Below, piece by piece: positions 14,456 through 17,763 of a stretch of 17,763 bases of DNA. The position numbers and the translations under genes are program-made. A model generated the notes under the pieces. The model made no database searches, was not told the DNA's origin, and worked only from the letters and a program-made list of their open reading frames with translations. This DNA is from Clostridiales bacterium (lineage in GTDB: Bacteria > Bacillota > Clostridia > Oscillospirales > Oscillospiraceae). The DNA lies in contig JAAYWX010000346.1 of the NCBI GenBank assembly GCA_012516225.1, positions 1 through 17,763 on the forward strand, written 5' to 3'. How positions within the stretch are numbered: the stretch's first letter is position 1; every line of letters starts with the position of its first letter.

Positions 14456-15316
14456 TCACGCATAGTGTGTTTTTACATAAGCAAGCCATGTTTTATATAC
14501 ATCCGCCGAAAAATGAATTCCATCAGTAGTTTTATTTGCCGGCAGATACCCGTCAGGCCCTGCAAGAGCGGAAACAAGATCCAGATAGTAGCAGCCCTTG
14601 TCCGCTGCAAGCTGATGAAGCGCCGAATTGTACTCATTAATTCTCGTCATGTTGAATGTGTCGCTGCTTGATGACTTTGCCTCGCTGACCGGGGTCAGCC
14701 CCATAATGTAAATATCGCAGTTGGGCTGGGCAGACATTATATCATCAAGCATTTTCTCATAAAACTCTATGAATGTTTTTACATCGTACCCTATCTCATT
14801 TATTCCAAGAAGAATATAAATTTTACCGTAAGGCTTCTGCTTCAGCCCGTCTACCAGCGTTCCCTGATTTCCGTTGTCAAGTTTAATGCAGTATTTGCTG
14901 TCGGCTCCGACTACAGTCATGCTTGTAGCGGCATAATAATCGCAGGTAGTCAGCCCCGAAAACATCCTGAATCCGTCCATAAGCGAATTTCCCATAAAAG
15001 CGGCGTCAGAAAAAAAATCGTCACCTACCGCTTCACGCTCCGGCAGATCCGGCCCTTCCGGCTTCTCTGTCGGAGAAGGTGACACGTTTCCGCTCTGCCC
15101 CGCAACATCCTGAGAAACTGTGGGAGGCTTAACCTTCCCTTCATCGCCCTGATTTTCTTTTTTACCGGGTTGAACCGCGGGTGTTTCTGCTGTACCCACA
15201 ATATATGCGCTTTTCTTATGGTTGTAGGATAGTTGAAACAGTGTATATAGTGCTATTGTCAATATCGACAAAATAATTATCATATTTTTATTGTTTTTTA
15301 TATAAATTGAAAACAC
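14456..15316 (-). CDS. membrane-anchored SGNH/GDSL-family hydrolase
   Basis: Predicted extracytoplasmic esterase or acyl-hydrolase of 286 residues. A single membrane segment (about 12-30) is followed by a low-complexity Pro/Glu/Ser/Lys linker (about 38-95), then the SGNH domain. Block I is FMGNSLMDGF (nucleophile Ser), the oxyanion Asn lies in LLGINEIG, and the catalytic Asp and His are in TDGIHFS near the C-terminus. Block I reads GNSL rather than the usual GDSL. The GTG at 15316 is the most upstream plausible start; a ribosome-site-like AAAGGGG lies 12 bases before it, further than ideal. The ATG at codon 12 is an alternative. Substrate could be peptidoglycan, polysaccharide or teichoic acid acyl groups; the sequence does not say. 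It is co-transcribed with the DUF4358 lipoprotein. Confidence 0.85.
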   Translation of the reverse strand: MFSIYIKNNKNMIIILSILTIALYTLFQLSYNHKKSAYIVGTAETPAVQPGKKENQGDEGKVKPPTVSQDVAGQSGNVSPSPTEKPEGPDLPEREAVGDDFFSDAAFMGNSLMDGFRMFSGLTTCDYYAATSMTVVGADSKYCIKLDNGNQGTLVDGLKQKPYGKIYILLGINEIGYDVKTFIEFYEKMLDDIMSAQPNCDIYIMGLTPVSEAKSSSSDTFNMTRINEYNSALHQLAADKGCYYLDLVSALAGPDGYLPANKTTDGIHFSADVYKTWLAYVKTHYA

Positions 15317-15376
15317 GGTTAGAAAATGCCCCTTTATGTATTGTCATATTATGTCTACCTGTGTCGACTAAAATCC

Positions 15377-15405
15377 ATTATAGATAACCGCCGCTAAATA
15401 TGCAA
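15377..15405 (-). promoter_or_regulatory. promoter of the SGNH-DUF4358 operon
   Basis: On the minus strand TTGCAT (15400-15405) and a perfect TATAAT (15377-15382) are 17 bases apart. Transcription would start near 15370, about 54 bases before the GTG start. Confidence 0.75.
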
Positions 15406-15669
15406 GAGCTATTTTGCTATTATTTTATTTTATTTTTGTTTATATATATAACTAAATCGTAACCATTTTCCTATGTTCGCAAACGATGGATTCTAAATGC
15501 TTTTATCCTGCCGCTATCACCTAAATATAGGAAAATTATTTCTAATTTATCCTATAGTGAACGTGCGTTTTTAAAGCTTTGAGGGACGCTTTATTTTTGC
15601 AAGCCGTGCCGAAATAAAGGCCAGCTAAGGCCATCAGTCTTATTATACCCATAATTGCTATGGAAATAA
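15406..15669. other. AT-rich non-coding region between divergent promoters
   Basis: No gene is supported here. The stretch contains a T/A-rich run (15415-15452), an inverted repeat TTTTCCTAT (15466-15474) / ATAGGAAAA (15527-15535) with 9-bp arms 52 bases apart, and a second inverted repeat CTTTATTT (15589-15596) / AAATAAAG (15612-15619) with a 15-base loop. A weak GCGT/ACGC hairpin precedes the latter. A small RNA or a regulator-binding region is possible but not demonstrated. Confidence 0.5.
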
Positions 15670-15698
15670 TTGACCCTATCTTTAATTAATGATATAAT
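15670..15698 (+). promoter_or_regulatory. promoter of the methyltransferase-ecf unit
   Basis: TTGACC (15670-15675) and TATAAT (15693-15698) are separated by exactly 17 bases. The predicted start near 15705 leaves a leader of about 43 bases containing a 5-bp TCCGA/TCGGA hairpin. Confidence 0.85.
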
Positions 15699-15747
15699 TT
15701 TCCGATGTCATATATTCGGATATGTTTTATCTTTGAGAGGTCATGCT

Positions 15748-16608
15748 ATGTGGATTTCTGAAAAATGGAAAGATTATGAGCTTATCGACTGCTCCGACGA
15801 GCAAAAATTGGAGCGCTGGGGAAAATATATCCTTATTCGCCCCGACCCTCAAGCCATATGGCGGACAAAAACGACAAATCCTTTCTGGCAAAGACCTTCC
15901 GCAAAGTACAGCAGAAGCTCAAGCGGCGGGGGGCACTGGGAAAAATGCGATATCCCCCAAAGCTGGAAAATACATTACGGTGAACTTACGTTTAATGTAA
16001 AGCCGATGAATTTCAAGCACACGGGAATTTTCCCCGAGCAGGCGGCAAACTGGGAATTTGCCCTGGAGAAAATAAGCTCGGCTGGACGGCCTGTCAGTGT
16101 CCTCAACCTATTCGCTTATACGGGTGCGGCAACCTGTGCCTGTGCAAAGGCAGGTGCCTCTGTCTGCCATGTTGATGCTGCCAAAGGCATGGTTTCATGG
16201 GCGAGAGAAAACGCATCTGCCTGCGGTCTTGAAAACGCTCCTATCCGCTGGATTGTGGATGACTGCATAAAATTTGTCGAGCGGGAAATAAGGCGGGGGA
16301 AAAAATACGATGCTCTTATTATGGATCCGCCTTCTTACGGACGTGGTCCGGGCGGAGAGGTATGGAAACTTGAAGAAAACCTGTGGGATTTCGTTTCACT
16401 CTGCTCGAAGGTTCTCTCCGATACTCCCTTGTTTGTTATAATAAACTCTTACACAACCGGCCTTTCTCCAGCCGTTTTAACCTATATATCCGAAAGTATA
16501 TTCACCAAAAAGTTCGGTGGTAGCAGTGAAAGCCGTGAACTTGGGCTTCCGGTTACGGAAAGCGGGCTCGTCCTGCCCTGCGGCGCGGCCTGCCGCTGGC
16601 AAGTATGA
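15748..16608 (+). CDS. class I SAM-dependent methyltransferase, RlmI-like (COG1092 type)
   Basis: Probable rRNA or other RNA methyltransferase of 286 residues. The N-terminal part (WISEKWKDYELIDCSDEQKLERWG) precedes a Rossmann-fold domain with SAM motif I VLNLFAYTGAATCACAKAGA (about 115-134), the acidic ribose-binding VDAAKGMVSWARENA, IVDDCIKFVEREI, and the catalytic DPPSYGRGPGGEVW loop (about residues 194-207). The order and the DPP motif match the RlmI/RlmK large-subunit methyltransferases (PF10672-like), but there is no N-terminal PUA domain, and the DPPS differs from the usual DPPK. Target base is unknown. The frame is open upstream of 15748, but GAGAGG 7 bases ahead and the promoter position fix the start. 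ecfA1 follows after 15 bases. Confidence 0.88.
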   Translation: MWISEKWKDYELIDCSDEQKLERWGKYILIRPDPQAIWRTKTTNPFWQRPSAKYSRSSSGGGHWEKCDIPQSWKIHYGELTFNVKPMNFKHTGIFPEQAANWEFALEKISSAGRPVSVLNLFAYTGAATCACAKAGASVCHVDAAKGMVSWARENASACGLENAPIRWIVDDCIKFVEREIRRGKKYDALIMDPPSYGRGPGGEVWKLEENLWDFVSLCSKVLSDTPLFVIINSYTTGLSPAVLTYISESIFTKKFGGSSESRELGLPVTESGLVLPCGAACRWQV

Positions 16609-16623
16609 ATAAAGGAATAAAGC

Positions 16624-17463
16624 ATGAAGCCTATAATACAAGTAAAAGACGTATATTTCAAATACGAAAGTGAAGACTTTTCGCCGTCGGTTCTGAACGG
16701 AGCAACCCTCGATATAGAGGAAGGCAGCTTTGTTGTAATACTCGGTCACAACGGCTCCGGAAAATCGACCCTTGCAAAGCATTTGAATGGTCTTCTTCTG
16801 CCGCACAAAGGCGAAGTTCTGGTTAACGGCATGGATACCCGCGATGAGGCAAAACTGCTTGAAATCCGCCGCACCGTTGGAATGGTTTTTCAAAACCCCG
16901 ACAATCAGATGGTTGCGTCCGTTGTTGAGGATGATGTGGCCTTTGCTCCCGAAAATCTCGGAATACCGCCGGACGAAATCAGAATAAGAGTTGACGAGGC
17001 TTTGAAACTGGTCGATATGTATGATTACCGTCTGCACGCGCCGCATCTCTTGTCAGGAGGGCAGAAGCAGCGCGTTGCAATTGCCGGAGTCATAGCTATG
17101 CGCCCGCGCTGTATTGTTCTGGACGAGCCTACCGCCATGCTTGACCCTTCAGGCCGCCGGGAGGTAATTGGCACCATAAAGCGGCTCTGCCGTGAAAACG
17201 GCATTACAATAGTACTTATAACCCATCATATGAACGAAGCTGTTGAGGCGGACAAAGTTTTTGTCATGTCAAAAGGCCGTGTGGTAAGTCAGGGAACGCC
17301 CCGAGAAGTTTTTTCGGATGTGGAGGCCCTCAAAGCGGAAGGGCTTACGGTGCCAGATACTGCGGAACTGCTATACGAGCTTTCAAAACATGGTATGAAT
17401 GTTCCCGTAGCGGCTCTGACAGTTGAAGAATGTGCCCGTGCAATAGCTTCGGCACTTAAATAA
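16624..17463 (+). CDS. ecfA1: energy-coupling factor transporter ATPase EcfA1
   Basis: One of the two ATPases of the group II ECF vitamin/metal transporters; with EcfA2 and the membrane protein EcfT it energises many exchangeable S components. The 279 residues fit the family. Motifs are Walker A GHNGSGKST (residues 41-49), Q-loop FQNPDNQMV, signature LSGGQKQRVAIAG, Walker B CIVLDEPTAMLD, and the switch His in LITHHMNEA. The NPDNQ after the Q-loop is typical of EcfA proteins. AAAGGA lies 8 bases before the ATG. It is downstream of the methyltransferase at 15 bases and upstream of ecfA2 at 57 bases, so all are likely one transcript; ecfT is expected beyond the right edge. Confidence 0.95.
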   Translation: MKPIIQVKDVYFKYESEDFSPSVLNGATLDIEEGSFVVILGHNGSGKSTLAKHLNGLLLPHKGEVLVNGMDTRDEAKLLEIRRTVGMVFQNPDNQMVASVVEDDVAFAPENLGIPPDEIRIRVDEALKLVDMYDYRLHAPHLLSGGQKQRVAIAGVIAMRPRCIVLDEPTAMLDPSGRREVIGTIKRLCRENGITIVLITHHMNEAVEADKVFVMSKGRVVSQGTPREVFSDVEALKAEGLTVPDTAELLYELSKHGMNVPVAALTVEECARAIASALK

Positions 17464-17520
17464 ACGCAGGGGAAGCCAAATTATGCGGTTTTGTAAAGGA
17501 AAGACAGAGGAACACAGATA

Positions 17521-17763
17521 ATGCCAGCAATAAAAACAGAAGCACTGACGCACATATACAGTATAGGCAGTCCTTTTGAAAGCACTGCTCTGGAAAATGT
17601 GAATATTGAGATTTCTCAGGGAGAGTTTGTGGGTATTATCGGCCACACAGGCTCCGGAAAGTCCACTTTTGTCCAGCACCTGAACGGCCTCCTGCTGCCG
17701 ACTTCCGGAAAAGTCTTTCACGACGGGACAGACATAAATTCTTCAAAAAAACTACGCCGCGAA
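17521..17763 (+). CDS. ecfA2: energy-coupling factor transporter ATPase EcfA2, 5' part only
   Basis: The first 81 codons of the second ECF ATPase are present before the window ends. The N-terminus (MPAIKTEALTHIYSIGSPFE) and FESTALENVNIEISQGEF are typical of EcfA2, followed by Walker A GHTGSGKST. The similarity to ecfA1 in this region (both have KST..xHLNGLLLP) shows paralogy. A GAGGA site lies about 10 bases before the ATG. A 12-codon open frame with its own ribosome site ends in the overlap TAATG on this start. The remaining domains lie outside the window. Confidence 0.93.
   Translation, partial: MPAIKTEALTHIYSIGSPFESTALENVNIEISQGEFVGIIGHTGSGKSTFVQHLNGLLLPTSGKVFHDGTDINSSKKLRRE

Noticed and set aside
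15421..15452. A T/A-rich tract resembling an origin unwinding element
   Set aside because: There are no DnaA-box clusters or replication genes nearby; divergent promoter regions are commonly AT-rich.
16477..17046. A 189-codon minus-strand frame opposite the methyltransferase end and ecfA1
   Set aside because: It is antisense to two genes with clear motifs, with no ribosome site or recognisable domain.
1..17763. Search for CRISPR arrays, tRNA/rRNA genes, transposases, attachment sites and defence genes
   Set aside because: No spaced repeats, cloverleaf sequences, recombinase motifs or defence-type domains were recognised by eye.

Overview
The window looks like chromosomal DNA from an endospore-forming clostridial Firmicute. 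The evidence is a SpoIIR sporulation signalling protein, the MEP-pathway enzyme IspE, ECF transporter ATPases, strong AGGAGG-type ribosome binding sites, and a V/A-type ATPase operon with a Clostridia-style K subunit. Low-GC intergenic stretches and canonical sigma-A type promoters (TTGACA/TATAAT variants) fit this. I see no insertion sequence, phage, tRNA, rRNA or CRISPR array.

Positions 1-6509 (minus strand) hold the first seven genes of a V/A-type rotary ATPase operon in the order H(G)-C-I-K-F-E-A. The A subunit runs off the left edge, and B and D presumably lie beyond it. The operon starts at a good promoter (TTGACT-N16-TATTAT) with a 7+7 bp palindrome between the two hexamers. Divergently, on the plus strand, lie an archaeal-type cofactor-independent phosphoglycerate mutase (apgM), ispE and spoIIR (6760-9695). 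A terminator-shaped hairpin sits directly against the spoIIR start codon.

Positions 9692-12598 form a self-contained metal-homeostasis unit. It has a strong promoter, a yybP-ykoY (Mn2+) riboswitch whose aptamer P1 strand is shared with an intrinsic terminator, and a ten-helix P-type ATPase of the Ca2+/Mn2+ exporter class with its own terminator. Next comes a two-gene unit: an SPFH/band-7 membrane protein plus a small Arc-like ribbon-helix-helix protein. It converges through a shared bidirectional terminator on a minus-strand pair encoding a membrane-anchored SGNH/GDSL hydrolase and a DUF4358-type lipoprotein.

After a roughly 430-base AT-rich intergenic region with two opposed promoters, the plus strand carries an RlmI-like class I SAM methyltransferase, ecfA1, and the first 81 codons of ecfA2, cut by the right edge.

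Most genes are recognisable housekeeping or accessory-metabolism genes. The more unusual points are the spoIIR leader, the palindrome in the ATPase promoter, the Mn-riboswitch/Ca-type pump pairing, the V-ATPase c-ring ion-site residues, and the SPFH/RHH and SGNH/DUF4358 pairs. I found no clear case of a wholly new multi-gene system.
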